Below are positions 35,621 to 46,670 of a DNA stretch of 64,000 nt, in pieces. The stretch comes from Singulisphaera acidiphila DSM 18658 (GTDB taxonomy: Bacteria > Planctomycetota > Planctomycetia > Isosphaerales > Isosphaeraceae). The stretch's first letter is position 1. Every line of letters begins with the position of its first letter. Location of the stretch: assembly GCF_000242455.2 (NCBI RefSeq), contig NC_019892.1, positions 6,892,744 through 6,956,743 of the forward strand, given 5' to 3'. A program made the translations under genes and the position numbers. Under the pieces are notes generated by a model. It was given only the letters and a program-made list of their open reading frames with translations, had not been told where the DNA came from and searched no databases.

Positions 35621-36354
35621 GCAAGCCTGCAAACATTTTGATCGTGGATGACGAACCCAACGTCCGTCTGATGTTCCGGACGGCTTTGGCCTCGTCGGGC
35701 TATCAAGTGACGATGGCGGAAGACGGCGCGTCGGCCCTGGATTGGTTGGCAGGCGGGAAGGCCGACGTCATCCTTCTCGATCTCCACATGCCCGGCATGG
35801 ACGGCATGGAGGTCCTTCAACGACTTCGAGAATCGGGCGACGACACGCCAATCGTCATTGTGACGGCGCACGGCAACGTGCCGAACGCCGTTCAGGCGAT
35901 GAAACTGGGGGCGATCGACTTTCTGACCAAGCCGCTAACCCCGGACAAACTCCGCGCCACGGTCGCCGATGTGATCGAGCGGCAGGCCGATCGCAAACAC
36001 GTGGCGGAATCCCCCCCAGCCGTTCCGGAACCGGTCACGGCCGCCTCACAGTTCGCCGATGACCTCAGGAGGGCCAAGCGGGCTCTAAACCGTTGTGCTT
36101 TCGATGAGGCAGAGGTCTTCCTCAAGCAAGCCATCGCACTCAACCCGAACTCGGCCGAAACCCACAACCTCATGGGGGTGCTTCACGAGTGTCGAAACGA
36201 GCACGACGCCTCCTACCGTGAGTACAAGGCCGCCCTCAAAGCCGATCGACACTACGGGCCTGCCAAGCACAATTTGACTCGCTACTACGAGCGGTTTACG
36301 TTCGGTCGGAGCGATCTGCTCCTTGATAAAGGAGATACGACCGAAGAAGGTTGA
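35617..36354 (+). CDS. Receiver domain-TPR response regulator
   Basis: A protein of 245 aa. The N-terminal receiver (1-125) has the acidic pair Asp11/Asp12 (IVDDEP), phospho-acceptor Asp55 in VILLDLHMPGMDG, and FLTKPLTP with the conserved Lys. Residues about 150-235 contain TPR-like helices (DEAEVFLKQAIALNPNSAET and following). No winged-helix, HTH or enzymatic output is present, so it probably signals through protein contacts. Its start overlaps the histidine kinase stop by four bases. It replaces KdpE by position, but the architecture is unlike KdpE. Confidence 0.85.
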   Translation: MSKPANILIVDDEPNVRLMFRTALASSGYQVTMAEDGASALDWLAGGKADVILLDLHMPGMDGMEVLQRLRESGDDTPIVIVTAHGNVPNAVQAMKLGAIDFLTKPLTPDKLRATVADVIERQADRKHVAESPPAVPEPVTAASQFADDLRRAKRALNRCAFDEAEVFLKQAIALNPNSAETHNLMGVLHECRNEHDASYREYKAALKADRHYGPAKHNLTRYYERFTFGRSDLLLDKGDTTEEG

Positions 36355-36477
36355 GAAGTCAATCAACGAGGAGAAAGGATTGAACTGCAAGAAGGATCTT
36401 GTGGTAATCAGTTTGCAGGGAAAATGAAGGAGAGAGAAGGTGGGAATGGAGCAGAGAGCTTGATTCATTTGCAAGAG

Positions 36478-36550
36478 TGGTCAGGGGGAGAGTTGAACTC
36501 CCGACACTCGGATTTTCAGTCCGATGCTCTACCAACTGAGCTACCTGACC
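36478..36550 (-). tRNA. tRNA-Phe (GAA)
   Basis: On the minus strand: acceptor GGTCAGG pairs with CCTGACC, D arm GCTC..GAGC, anticodon stem TCGGA/TCCGA with loop CTGAAAA (anticodon GAA), T arm GGGAG TTCAACT CTCCC, discriminator A. 73 nt in total. CCA is not encoded. Confidence 0.95.
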
Positions 36551-37004
36551 CGCAACTGACGCCAAGAACTATACCCTGAGATCGTTTGCCTGTCAAGTGA
36601 TTGTGACGTAGCAGCGTCACATTCCAGGGCATTTCGGGTCGAGGCTTTCTTGGATCATCGTATCATTCGGTGAGCAATTCTGCCCGCGTCATGAACGAGT
36701 ATTACAATACCGTGAGGTGGCAGCCATGTCAAGGGTCGCCCGGGAGTTCTGGCTCTTTTTCATGGGTCGGCGGAGCAGGGGCCGGGTCGCTGTCACGGTC
36801 GGAGGAAGGTGTGTCTCCAAATAAGGATCGTCGTGACATCCCCGCCCCCGGTCATCATGACCGGGGGCTGATTCCCATAGGCTTGGGTTTTATCATGGCC
36901 CCTTGTGGTTCCCGTATCGAAACGAAGAGATCCACGATTTCGGCGGTAGCTAGTTGACTCTGTCGCCTCGCCGATTAGAATAGCCTCCGCAGTCGACGGT
37001 TAAC
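36551..37004. other. Intergenic region between tRNA genes with a hairpin
   Basis: No gene supported. GCCCCCGGTCAT (36844-36855) and ATGACCGGGGGC (36857-36868) form a perfect inverted repeat with almost no spacer. This is possibly a terminator or protein site; its role is unclear. Confidence 0.4.
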
Positions 37005-37078
37005 GGGCGCATAGCTCAGTTGGCTAGAGCGCACCCCTGATAAGGGTGAGGTCCCATGTTCGAGTCATGGTGCGCCCA
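37005..37078 (+). tRNA. tRNA-Ile (GAT), copy 1
   Basis: 74 nt. Acceptor GGGCGCA pairs with TGCGCCC, D arm GCTC/GAGC, anticodon stem CACCC/GGGTG with loop CTGATAA (anticodon GAT), T arm CCATG TTCGAGT CATGG, discriminator A. CCA is not encoded. Confidence 0.95.
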
Positions 37079-37127
37079 TTAATGATCTGCACCGATTGCG
37101 GTGCGGGTAGATAAGCGTCGAAAGATC

Positions 37128-37169
37128 GCTGGCCTCGGGGTGACTTTCATGAGTCACCCCGAGGCCAGC
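37128..37169 (+). terminator. 18-bp perfect hairpin after tRNA-Ile copy 1
   Basis: GCTGGCCTCGGGGTGACT (37128-37145) pairs with 37152-37169 across TTTCATG-type six-base loop. The tail has few T residues. It is likely the tRNA transcript terminator. Confidence 0.6.
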
Positions 37170-37259
37170 TTGATCCAAGCCTTTTGCTTCGTTATCAGTG
37201 CCTTGTTTGATTCATCGGACGCCTAACCGGTGCAATCTGCTCCACAGTCGGAGCTCGAC

Positions 37260-37333
37260 GGACGCATAGCTCAGTTGGCTAGAGCGCACCCCTGATAAGG
37301 GTGAGGTCCCAGGTTCGAATCCTGGTGTGTCCA
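37260..37333 (+). tRNA. tRNA-Ile (GAT), copy 2
   Basis: 74 nt. Acceptor GGACGCA pairs with TGTGTCC (one G-T wobble). The D and anticodon arms are identical to copy 1 (anticodon GAT). The T arm is CCAGG TTCGAAT CCTGG, discriminator A. It is followed by a strong terminator. Confidence 0.95.
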
Positions 37334-37382
37334 TTGAAGAACGGTATTGCTTACGTGCCGTTCTGCGGTTTTTCGGAATCAC

Positions 37383-37428
37383 CGGCCTCAGAATGTCTTT
37401 GACGAGACATTCTGAGGCCGTTTTTTTT
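37383..37428 (+). terminator. Rho-independent terminator after tRNA-Ile copy 2
   Basis: CGGCCTCAGAATGTCT (37383-37398) pairs perfectly with 37405-37420, followed by eight T residues (37421-37428). Confidence 0.9.
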
Positions 37429-37564
37429 GTGCGCTGCTCATTGCATCGCTAGCTCGAAAGGTCTGTTGGACCAGAGCTGTCGTGGGCTGGAGCGTTTGTT
37501 GGAGACGGGGCCCATCGTCTGTCTTTGGGCGCTTGGATTCCATTCACCGAAGCTGGAACGGGCA

Positions 37565-37596
37565 GGAGCTGTTCAAGTGGTGGCTTGAACAGCTCC
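37565..37596. terminator. 13-bp hairpin downstream of the acidic-tail gene
   Basis: GGAGCTGTTCAAG (37565-37577) pairs with CTTGAACAGCTCC (37584-37596) over a six-base loop. A second small hairpin lies at 37636-37654. Both are 3' of the minus-strand gene ending at 37728; no T-run follows on the minus strand. Confidence 0.35.
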
Positions 37597-37727
37597 GACT
37601 CGATTCGATTTGCGCCGGTAAAAGGCCCCGTATTCTGGGGAAGCGGTTTCCCCAAGGAGCCGGGCGAGACAATGCGACTGCTGAAAGGATTGAGGTTCGC
37701 GTCGAGTTGCGACTGCGCCGCTCTTGC

Positions 37728-38255
37728 TCACTCGTCGTCTTCGACCTCTGCGTCACCGTCGTCATCCACGTCGACGTCGCCCTCGTCCTCGTCGTCAATT
37801 TCTTCCTCATCCTCGATCTCAGCCGCCGCTGCCTTCACCGTGGTTGGGGCAGGGGGGGCCGGTCGGGGAATGGCCGCGCCCAGGCCGGGGGCGTTGTCGG
37901 GCATCGGCTCCTTGACCTTCTGGATGAAGTGGGTGCCTTTGCCTTTGGCGGTCAACTCGGCTGCGCGGGCCTCGGCGGCCTCTCGCTGAGAATATTCGAA
38001 TGTGCCCACGGGTTTGAAGGCGTCGTTGGTGACGACCCAAACGATCCGCATCCGCGCGGTGGGCTTGGCTGCCTTGGTCGCTTTCGCCTTGGACTTGGCC
38101 GCAGCTTTGGGCTTCTTCTTGACCTTGCGAACTTCAGTATCATCATCATCAAGGTCTTCGCTCAGATCATCCGACTCGTCCTCCATCGGATCGAGCGGTT
38201 CGGCCGCATCGTTCTGTCGACGAAGTTCGAGACGATTCAGCGGTTTCCCAGCCAT
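37728..38255 (-). CDS. Hypothetical protein with acidic C-terminal tail
   Basis: A protein of 175 aa in three zones. An acidic N-terminal part (DLSEDLDDDD) is followed by a Lys/Ala-rich stretch (KKKPKAAAKSKAKATKAAK). A folded core of about 45 residues comes next (RMRIVWVVTNDAFKPVGTFE, then a helix AAEARAAELTAKGKG). The protein ends with an extremely acidic Asp/Glu tail of some 35 residues. Only the core could be a domain and I do not recognise it. The alternation of basic and acidic blocks suggests binding to a nucleic acid or basic protein. Confidence 0.6.
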   Translation of the reverse strand: MAGKPLNRLELRRQNDAAEPLDPMEDESDDLSEDLDDDDTEVRKVKKKPKAAAKSKAKATKAAKPTARMRIVWVVTNDAFKPVGTFEYSQREAAEARAAELTAKGKGTHFIQKVKEPMPDNAPGLGAAIPRPAPPAPTTVKAAAAEIEDEEEIDDEDEGDVDVDDDGDAEVEDDE

Positions 38256-38396
38256 GAAACCGTCCTTCGAGATGGCTCAGGTTCAAGATTTGCCAAATTC
38301 CTCCGCGGTTCCGCGGAGGCTTTCCTAACTCGCATATTAATCGAAACGCCGAATCTTGGCTAGCGACCGGACCGGTTCGTCGACTTCGTCGGTCGG

Positions 38397-38819
38397 TCAG
38401 AGCGCTCTCGTTTTGAACGGGGCGGTCGCAAGCTCTCGGCCCCGGGGAGCCAACTCGAAAGCGATGTGCGCCAGCAAGTCTTCGGCGCGGTAGGGTTTTG
38501 TGAGAAAGTGGCCGATGCCCAGCAGTGAGAGGTCGCGTTCATGATCGGCCAGGATGGCCGCGCTGCAGATCATGATCCGCTGATCGGGATCGCTCGCCCG
38601 CACCTGGCGACAAACTTCCACGCCGGAAAAGACGGGTAAGTTCAGATCCACGAGGAGAAGGTCAAACGGCCCCGAATCGTGGAAGCGTTCAACACCCTCA
38701 CGCCCGTCAGCCGCCTCGACCACGCCGTATCCCTCGCATTTGAGGACCTGGGCGACCAAGTTGCGGAGCCGGGACTCATCCTCGACTAAGAGTAGCGTAC
38801 AAGGTCCGTTCGCACCCAT
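38397..38819 (-). CDS. Single-domain response regulator (receiver)
   Basis: A protein of 140 aa; the start at 38819 has GGGGAG seven bases upstream. LLVEDESRLRNLVAQVL supplies the acidic pocket, Asp58 in LLLVDLNLPVFSG is the phospho-acceptor, and SAAIL and FLTKPYRAEDL give the conserved Ser/Thr and Lys. There is no output domain. The partner kinase is unknown; the kinase at 33.7 kb already has its own receiver gene. A longer open frame to 39242 was rejected. Confidence 0.85.
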   Translation of the reverse strand: MGANGPCTLLLVEDESRLRNLVAQVLKCEGYGVVEAADGREGVERFHDSGPFDLLLVDLNLPVFSGVEVCRQVRASDPDQRIMICSAAILADHERDLSLLGIGHFLTKPYRAEDLLAHIAFELAPRGRELATAPFKTRAL

Positions 38820-39061
38820 CGTTCTCTCCCCGTGACGATCCATCGAGACAGGGACACCATCAACGTTGCGACCGTTCCGGTGTCGAACGAAAGGCATCGT
38901 AGCCGGACGCTCGATTCGCGCCCACACGAAAATGCCGCTTGAACCGGGTCCGCTTGGGAACCTGGTGGCAATCCAAGTCCATGACCCTCGAAGCCTCGCG
39001 CACCCGGACGAAGGCGATCGGTCATGTCGCTCCAGGCCGCAACCCCATGGGCACGGCGAAA

Positions 39062-39295
39062 TTAACGAGCGGTGGCTTGTGTGGGACGTTGGGCAGAAGC
39101 TTGCGAAAGGTCCCGGCTCTGCGGCCTGTCGACGCCAAGAATTTGGCAGAGAAAGGCGACGATGATGTGCTTGGAAATATTCAGGCCGATGATTCCCCAG
39201 AGCGGTCCGATCCGGAACAACCAGATATTTAAGGCAATACACGCCACAAGAGCGAGTAGGCCCGCGACACTCAGTTGAAAGCTGGGTCGTTCCAT
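39062..39295 (-). CDS. Small membrane protein of unknown function
   Basis: 77 aa with two hydrophobic helices, MERPSFQLSVAGLLALVACI then LWGIIGLNISKHIIVAFLCQ-type, and a polar Ser/Gln/Arg tail. It is a plausible real gene by composition, without a recognised family. The tail from about residue 53 is low complexity and may be excess reading. Confidence 0.45.
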   Translation of the reverse strand: MERPSFQLSVAGLLALVACIALNIWLFRIGPLWGIIGLNISKHIIVAFLCQILGVDRPQSRDLSQASAQRPTQATAR

Positions 39296-39645
39296 GCCAC
39301 TATTATGGGCGCGAAGGCCGCCGTGCGAAATAGAGATCGCCCCGGAAAGAGTCGTGGCCGCTTCGATCCTTTGAATTTAGGCCCTGATTCATCCCCTGGC
39401 GGCGGATTCCGATGGTTGAGTGTAAGTGGTACTCATCACCGGTTTCCCGCTGATCTGGCCGGGAAGCGGAACCCACTGGCGGAAGGCTTGCGTGGTGTTT
39501 AGGATAACGCTCGTGGGGAGGGCGGACCTGATCAGCTATTGATCCAACCTGGTCTGATAAGGTAAAGGCCCGCCCGCGGCGGGGCTCTCGAGCGGACGTT
39601 CTCCTTCTCTTGTATTCCCGACTTGACTCAGGGCATCCTGAAACA
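39296..39645 (+). promoter_or_regulatory. Presumed 5' region of the nuo operon
   Basis: A 350-base gap in which the nuo transcript must start, since the flanking gene is on the opposite strand. It is GC-rich with a GCCCGCCCGCGGCGGGGC self-complementary stretch at about 39569-39586. I see no certain -35/-10 pair. Confidence 0.35.
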
Positions 39646-42309
<2,664 letters not shown>

Positions 42310-42403
42310 GGTCGGATCGGCCGGGTGGGGTGGGCCTACCCTCTCGCGGGATACGTTCGGTGGGCGGCGCCCATCCTCCAAGACTGATAGGAACTCTTGA
42401 ACC

Positions 42404-43126
42404 ATGGGCAGCGGTTACGGGATTATCACGGGCCACCTGGTCACGCTTCGGCGGTTCCTGCTCACTTTCTGGCGCGATATCCGAGCGGGCAAGGGGCTCC
42501 AACGCCGAGGCGGCGGGCACCAGTTGTTCGACCTCTGGCCCTACAAGGCGGACCGTGGGCAGGAGCCGACCGTCCTTCAGGATTACAAGACCGAGGGCCT
42601 CTTTACGGTCGAGTATCCCGACGAGCGGCTCCCGGTCTACGAGCGGTTCCGCGTTCTGCCGGTCCTGATCTACGACGATGACGATGGTAACGTGCGCTGC
42701 ACCTCGTGCAATATCTGTGCGAAAGTCTGCCCTCCTCAGTGCATCTGGATGTCCCAGGCCAAAGGGCCGAAGGGGAACGTGGTCCCGTTGCCTGAAGACT
42801 TTTACATTGACATGGATGTCTGCATGAACTGCGGACTCTGTGCGGAGTATTGCCCGTTCGACGCGATCAAGATGGATCAGAACTTCGAGCTCTCGAACTA
42901 CGAACGCCACCAGACCCACATTTACAGCCTCCAGGACCTGCTTGTTTCCAGCGAGTACTACTCGCGGACGCACCCGGACGCCTGGAGCAGTGACGAGGAA
43001 GTCGCCGAACGGAACAAGGTCGCTAAGAAGAAGGACCAGCGGCTTCAGAAGGCGCTCACGGCGACGGCCAAACCGGCCGCTCCGCCCAAAGCTGCCCCGA
43101 AGCCGGTCGCTGTCGAGCAGGTTTGA
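42404..43126 (+). CDS. nuoI: NADH-quinone oxidoreductase subunit I
   Basis: A protein of 240 aa. Two 4Fe-4S ferredoxin motifs are present: CTSCNICAKVCPPQC and CMNCGLCAEYCPFDAI, the N6a/N6b clusters that pass electrons toward NuoB. NuoI is usually about 160-180 aa; here there are an N-terminal extension with a hydrophobic amphipathic region and a C-terminal Lys/Ala/Pro tail. It lies 94 bases after nuoBCD. Confidence 0.92.
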   Translation: MGSGYGIITGHLVTLRRFLLTFWRDIRAGKGLQRRGGGHQLFDLWPYKADRGQEPTVLQDYKTEGLFTVEYPDERLPVYERFRVLPVLIYDDDDGNVRCTSCNICAKVCPPQCIWMSQAKGPKGNVVPLPEDFYIDMDVCMNCGLCAEYCPFDAIKMDQNFELSNYERHQTHIYSLQDLLVSSEYYSRTHPDAWSSDEEVAERNKVAKKKDQRLQKALTATAKPAAPPKAAPKPVAVEQV

Positions 43127-43373
43127 GTCGCGACGCGGGAACGGTCGGCAACCGACGGTCGAACCGGCCGTTGGAGGCCCTCCAGGCTCGTGATTTCGGC
43201 GCTCCAATGTCACCGCCAAACCGCCTTTGGGTAACTGCTTTTATGTATGGGGTTAGCTTGTGTTGCGGAGAAGGGGGTGACCCCTTGCCGACCTCAACTG
43301 ACCGCCGTAAGATGTTCGCTCAGCTAGGATATCAAGGCGCAATCGAGGCCTTGAGCAATCGCCGGAAGACATC

Positions 43374-43640
43374 ATGATCCCTTTGCCTCCGAAACCGAAG
43401 TACACTGCCGGCACCAGGCTCCGCGTGACCCAACGGGTTCGCGTCGGTCATCGTGAATGGACCACCGAGGTGGAGGGTCTGGTCGAGCTGGACGGCCTCC
43501 GTCCCGTCGGTGGAATTGAGATGGGCGGCAAGGCCTCCTACTGCCACCAGCCTACGATCAGGCTCCGTCGCGACGATGGGGAAGTGATCGTCGTCGCCGT
43601 CGATGAATACAGCGTCGTCCAGCCATTGTCCTCGAATTGA
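43374..43640 (+). CDS. Small protein of unknown function inside the nuo operon
   Basis: A protein of 88 aa. It is beta-rich and charged: GTRLRVTQRVRVGHREWTTE, EGLVELDGLRPVGGIEMGG, TIRLRRDDGEVIVVAVDEYS. There is no known domain; the pattern of short strands resembles a small barrel. A weak GGAAG lies upstream of ATG 43374. It stands between nuoI and nuoA with 25 bases to nuoA, so co-expression with complex I is likely, but a role is not shown. Confidence 0.55.
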   Translation: MIPLPPKPKYTAGTRLRVTQRVRVGHREWTTEVEGLVELDGLRPVGGIEMGGKASYCHQPTIRLRRDDGEVIVVAVDEYSVVQPLSSN

Positions 43641-43665
43641 ACGCGGTATCGGAGCAATTGACGTC

Positions 43666-44025
43666 ATGATTATCTACAACTACATATTCGTGGGTCTCTT
43701 GCTTTTTACCGCGATCGGCTTTGCGCTCGCCCCGCTTTTGCTCGTCGCCATCGTCGCTCCTCGCAAGCCCTCGCTGGCCAAGGATGATATCTACGAGTGC
43801 GGCGTTCGGACTCACGGAGAGACCTGGATCCGGTTTCGGATCCAGTACTATATCTACGCGATCATGTTCGTGGTCTTTGATATCGAGACCGTCTTCCTGT
43901 ACCCCTGGGCGGTGAGTTACTCGAGTCTTGGTCTGTTCGCCCTGGTCGAGATGGTCATCTTCTTGGCCATCTTGTTCATCGGCTTGGCCTATGCGTGGGC
44001 CAAGGGCGTCCTGCGCTGGGTCTGA
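43666..44025 (+). CDS. nuoA: NADH-quinone oxidoreductase subunit A
   Basis: A protein of 119 aa with three membrane helices. DIYECGVRTHGETWIRFRI contains the conserved Glu-Cys-Gly of the TM1-TM2 loop, and YAIMFVVFDIETVFLYPWA is the family's second helix. It anchors the peripheral arm near the quinone site. It normally comes first in nuo operons; here it follows nuoBCD and nuoI. Confidence 0.92.
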   Translation: MIIYNYIFVGLLLFTAIGFALAPLLLVAIVAPRKPSLAKDDIYECGVRTHGETWIRFRIQYYIYAIMFVVFDIETVFLYPWAVSYSSLGLFALVEMVIFLAILFIGLAYAWAKGVLRWV

Positions 44026-44082
44026 GCCGAGGCGTTTGGATGGGTTCGCGACTGGCGATCTGGTTTCTTTGACCGAGGGGAG

Positions 44083-45417
44083 ATGCTAACGGTGATTTTC
44101 GCAACCGCCTGGGCCTTGCCGATCGTCTGGGCCCAGCAGCAGATCAACCTAGATTTCTCCACCAAGGTGCAATGGGCGCTCTGGCTGGTTGTGGGATTCG
44201 TGGGGATCTTCCCCGGTATCGTCGCCTACATGGTCTGGGCCGAACGGAAAGTCGCCGCCCGGTTCCAGGATCGGATCGGCCCCAATCGGGTCGGCCCGCT
44301 CGGTTTGCTCCAGCCGATTGCGGATGCGCTCAAGCTGATCACCAAAGAGAACATCGTCCCCAGGTCAGCCGATCAACTCGTCCATCTGCTCGCCCCCGTC
44401 GTCCTCCTGGTCTCGGCCTTTCTCGTGCTGGCGGTCGTGCCCTTTGGGTTGGGGACCAGCCAGAAAGAGCACCCTGCGCACTTCAACGGGCTGGTGCCGA
44501 TTGATCCTCCCTCGGGCTTGCTCTACCTGATCGCCGTTTCCAGCCTGGGTGCGATGGGGATTTTCTTGGCGGGCTGGTCGAGCCGCAACAAATATTCACT
44601 TCTGGGTGCGATGCGGGCGGTTGCCCAGCTCGTTTCCTACGAAATTCCCCAAGTGCTCGCGATGGTGCCGATCGTCCTCTGGACGGGCAGCCTGAGTATG
44701 GTCGCGATCATGAATCATCAACTCGATCACGGCTGGTTCCTCTGGTCTCCTCCCGGCCTGCTCGCTTTCACCCTGCTCTTGATCGCCAGTCTGGCGGAAG
44801 TGAACCGAACTCCGTTCGACCTGCCTGAAGCGGAATCCGAGATCATTGCCGGCTACCACACTGAGTATTCGGGGATGCGTTTCGGGCTCTTCTTCTTGGC
44901 GGAGTACCTGAGCGTCTTCGCGGTCTGCTGCCTGACCACGGTTCTCTTTCTCGGCGGCGGCAGTCTTCCGTTCAGCGGCTTGCTTCCGATTCTGGATTAC
45001 CCTCGGATCTTTGGGGCTGAGACCACGACGGCATTTTTGATTACCAATGTGATCTCGGTTTCCATTTTTGCTTTGAAGGTCTTCTTCTTGATCTTTGTGA
45101 TGTTCTGGATCCGCGTCACCTTGCCTCGAATGCGGGTCGACCGGCTCATGAACTTCGCCTGGAAGTACATGGTCCCCTTGAGCCTCATTAACATCCTGAT
45201 CGCGGCCGTCTGGTTTGAGTGTACCCTCAGGTCCGGGCGACCGGTCGCCTTTGCCGGACTGTCGATTCCGGGCTGGATTCTGGGCTGGGTTGTGACGCTC
45301 CCCCTCGTCGGCCTCTCAGTCTGGCTCGTCTTCAGGTTTAACCGCAACGAGCGGACCGCGCTTTTGGAAGCCGCGAAACCAAGGCGGGCCGTGATCGTTC
45401 CCGTCACCGCGCGATAA
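44083..45417 (+). CDS. nuoH: NADH-quinone oxidoreductase subunit H
   Basis: A protein of 444 aa with about nine helices. AERKVAARFQDRIGPNRVGP is the strongly conserved NuoH loop beside the quinone channel, and EVNRTPFDLPEAESEIIAGY is the second signature. The C-terminal part is about 80-100 residues longer than most NuoH. ATG 44083 abuts the GGGGAG site, so GTG 44092 may be the true start. Confidence 0.93.
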   Translation: MLTVIFATAWALPIVWAQQQINLDFSTKVQWALWLVVGFVGIFPGIVAYMVWAERKVAARFQDRIGPNRVGPLGLLQPIADALKLITKENIVPRSADQLVHLLAPVVLLVSAFLVLAVVPFGLGTSQKEHPAHFNGLVPIDPPSGLLYLIAVSSLGAMGIFLAGWSSRNKYSLLGAMRAVAQLVSYEIPQVLAMVPIVLWTGSLSMVAIMNHQLDHGWFLWSPPGLLAFTLLLIASLAEVNRTPFDLPEAESEIIAGYHTEYSGMRFGLFFLAEYLSVFAVCCLTTVLFLGGGSLPFSGLLPILDYPRIFGAETTTAFLITNVISVSIFALKVFFLIFVMFWIRVTLPRMRVDRLMNFAWKYMVPLSLINILIAAVWFECTLRSGRPVAFAGLSIPGWILGWVVTLPLVGLSVWLVFRFNRNERTALLEAAKPRRAVIVPVTAR

Positions 45418-45472
45418 GTCGAACGCTTCACCCAAGATTGGCCCGTGTTGCCGAGGGCCGGAGTTGAACCTC

Positions 45473-46159
45473 GTGAGTCAAACGCTCTTTTTGGTCATCT
45501 CATCGCTCGGACTGGTCGCGGCCGTGGGGACGATCCTGGCCAGAAACCTGGTTCACGCGGCTCTCTACCTCGTGGCCTTTTTCTTCATCGTCGCCTGCCA
45601 GTTCGTCCTCCTCGAGGCCGAGTTCCTGGCGGCAATCCAGGTCCTCGTCTACATCGGTGCGGTGGCGATCCTGCTCATGTTCGGGATCATGCTTACACGA
45701 AACATTCAGGGCGACGATACAACGACCGTCGCTCCCGGTTGGACGATGCCAGCGCTCGTCGCGGGGCTCGGGCTCTTCATCATGCTCGGCTTCGGGATCA
45801 ACAACCATGTCGGCTTGAGAGATCGTGCCGACTGGTCGGCGACGGTGAATCGGCCGTCGATCGTGACCCGGGAGGGAGAAGCGCCCTCTCCGAGAGCTGT
45901 TGCCATCAACAACATGGGACTCGCGGTCGGCTACGAGTTGATGACCCGATTCGTCGTCCCGTTCGAGGTCGCCGGGCTTCTCCTGACTGTGGCCCTGGTC
46001 GGTGCGATCGCACTGGCCCATCGTGAAGGGGAAGACGAACCGGCCCGACTCGGGGCTCAGGCCACCGCACGGCACGGGTCGACGGAACCCTCTTCGAGCA
46101 ACGTTCAAGCCGGCCTAAACGGATCGCGATCGGAACCACTCTCCTCACCCTCGAAATGA
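45473..46159 (+). CDS. nuoJ: NADH-quinone oxidoreductase subunit J
   Basis: 228 aa. Hydrophobic helices with the AALYLVAFFFIVACQFVLLE and FLAAIQVLVYIGAVAILLMF segments, the latter the conserved NuoJ helix 3 motif. A polar loop after residue 80 and a Ser/Ala-rich C-terminal tail follow. GTG 45473 lies nine bases after CCGGAG; TTG 45464 is too close to that site and is the alternative. Confidence 0.88.
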   Translation: MSQTLFLVISSLGLVAAVGTILARNLVHAALYLVAFFFIVACQFVLLEAEFLAAIQVLVYIGAVAILLMFGIMLTRNIQGDDTTTVAPGWTMPALVAGLGLFIMLGFGINNHVGLRDRADWSATVNRPSIVTREGEAPSPRAVAINNMGLAVGYELMTRFVVPFEVAGLLLTVALVGAIALAHREGEDEPARLGAQATARHGSTEPSSSNVQAGLNGSRSEPLSSPSK

Positions 46160-46169
46160 GTCGCCCGCG

Positions 46170-46499
46170 ATGAGCCGTGATATTCCGTTGAATTGGTTTC
46201 TCTACTTCGCCGCGGCCTCGTTTTCCATCGGGCTGATGGGCGTCTTACTGCGCCGCAACGCGATCGCGGTCTTGATGGCGATCGAGATCATGCTCAACGC
46301 GGCTAACATCAACCTGGTCGCCTTCTGGCGGTACGGGATTCCTGCGCCGGATGAGGGCGCATTGACTGGCGTGATGATGGCCATTTTCGTCATCACCGTG
46401 GCCGCGGCCGAGGTGGCGGTGGGTATTGGTCTGATCCTGCTTTGCTACCGTCGTTGGCATTCGGCCGACGTGGACCGTTTCGATAGCCTTTCCCGCTGA
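46170..46499 (+). CDS. nuoK: NADH-quinone oxidoreductase subunit K
   Basis: A protein of 109 aa with three helices. IEIMLNAANINLVAF carries the conserved Glu and Asn of the proton channel, and EVAVGIGLILLCYRR is the third helix with its conserved Glu. It is ten bases downstream of nuoJ. Size and motifs are standard. Confidence 0.93.
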   Translation: MSRDIPLNWFLYFAAASFSIGLMGVLLRRNAIAVLMAIEIMLNAANINLVAFWRYGIPAPDEGALTGVMMAIFVITVAAAEVAVGIGLILLCYRRWHSADVDRFDSLSR

Positions 46500-46670
46500 T
46501 CGAATCGAATCCGGTGACCGTCTGACTGGCTGACCGAATCACGGCCGATCCCGAGATGCCCCGGCACTGAATCGTCCGAACCCATGATCCCGCTCGACGG
46601 AAGATGCTCGCGTCCCCCGGAGTCGGAGCGGATACCGCACCGTAACGAACGCCACCAAGGGCCATAGCCG

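Noticed and set aside
36670..36957. 95-aa plus frame between tRNA genes
   Set aside because: Ser/Gly-rich, no ribosome site, contains a palindrome in its middle; probably non-coding.
37005..37333. Remnant of an rRNA operon around the tRNA-Ile genes
   Set aside because: No 16S or 23S sequence signature is visible in the flanking DNA, and both tRNAs have their own terminator-like hairpins.
43123..43377. 84-aa plus frame overlapping the nuoI stop
   Set aside because: TTG start with no ribosome site, low-complexity beginning, no domain. The gap between nuoI and the small gene is treated as non-coding.
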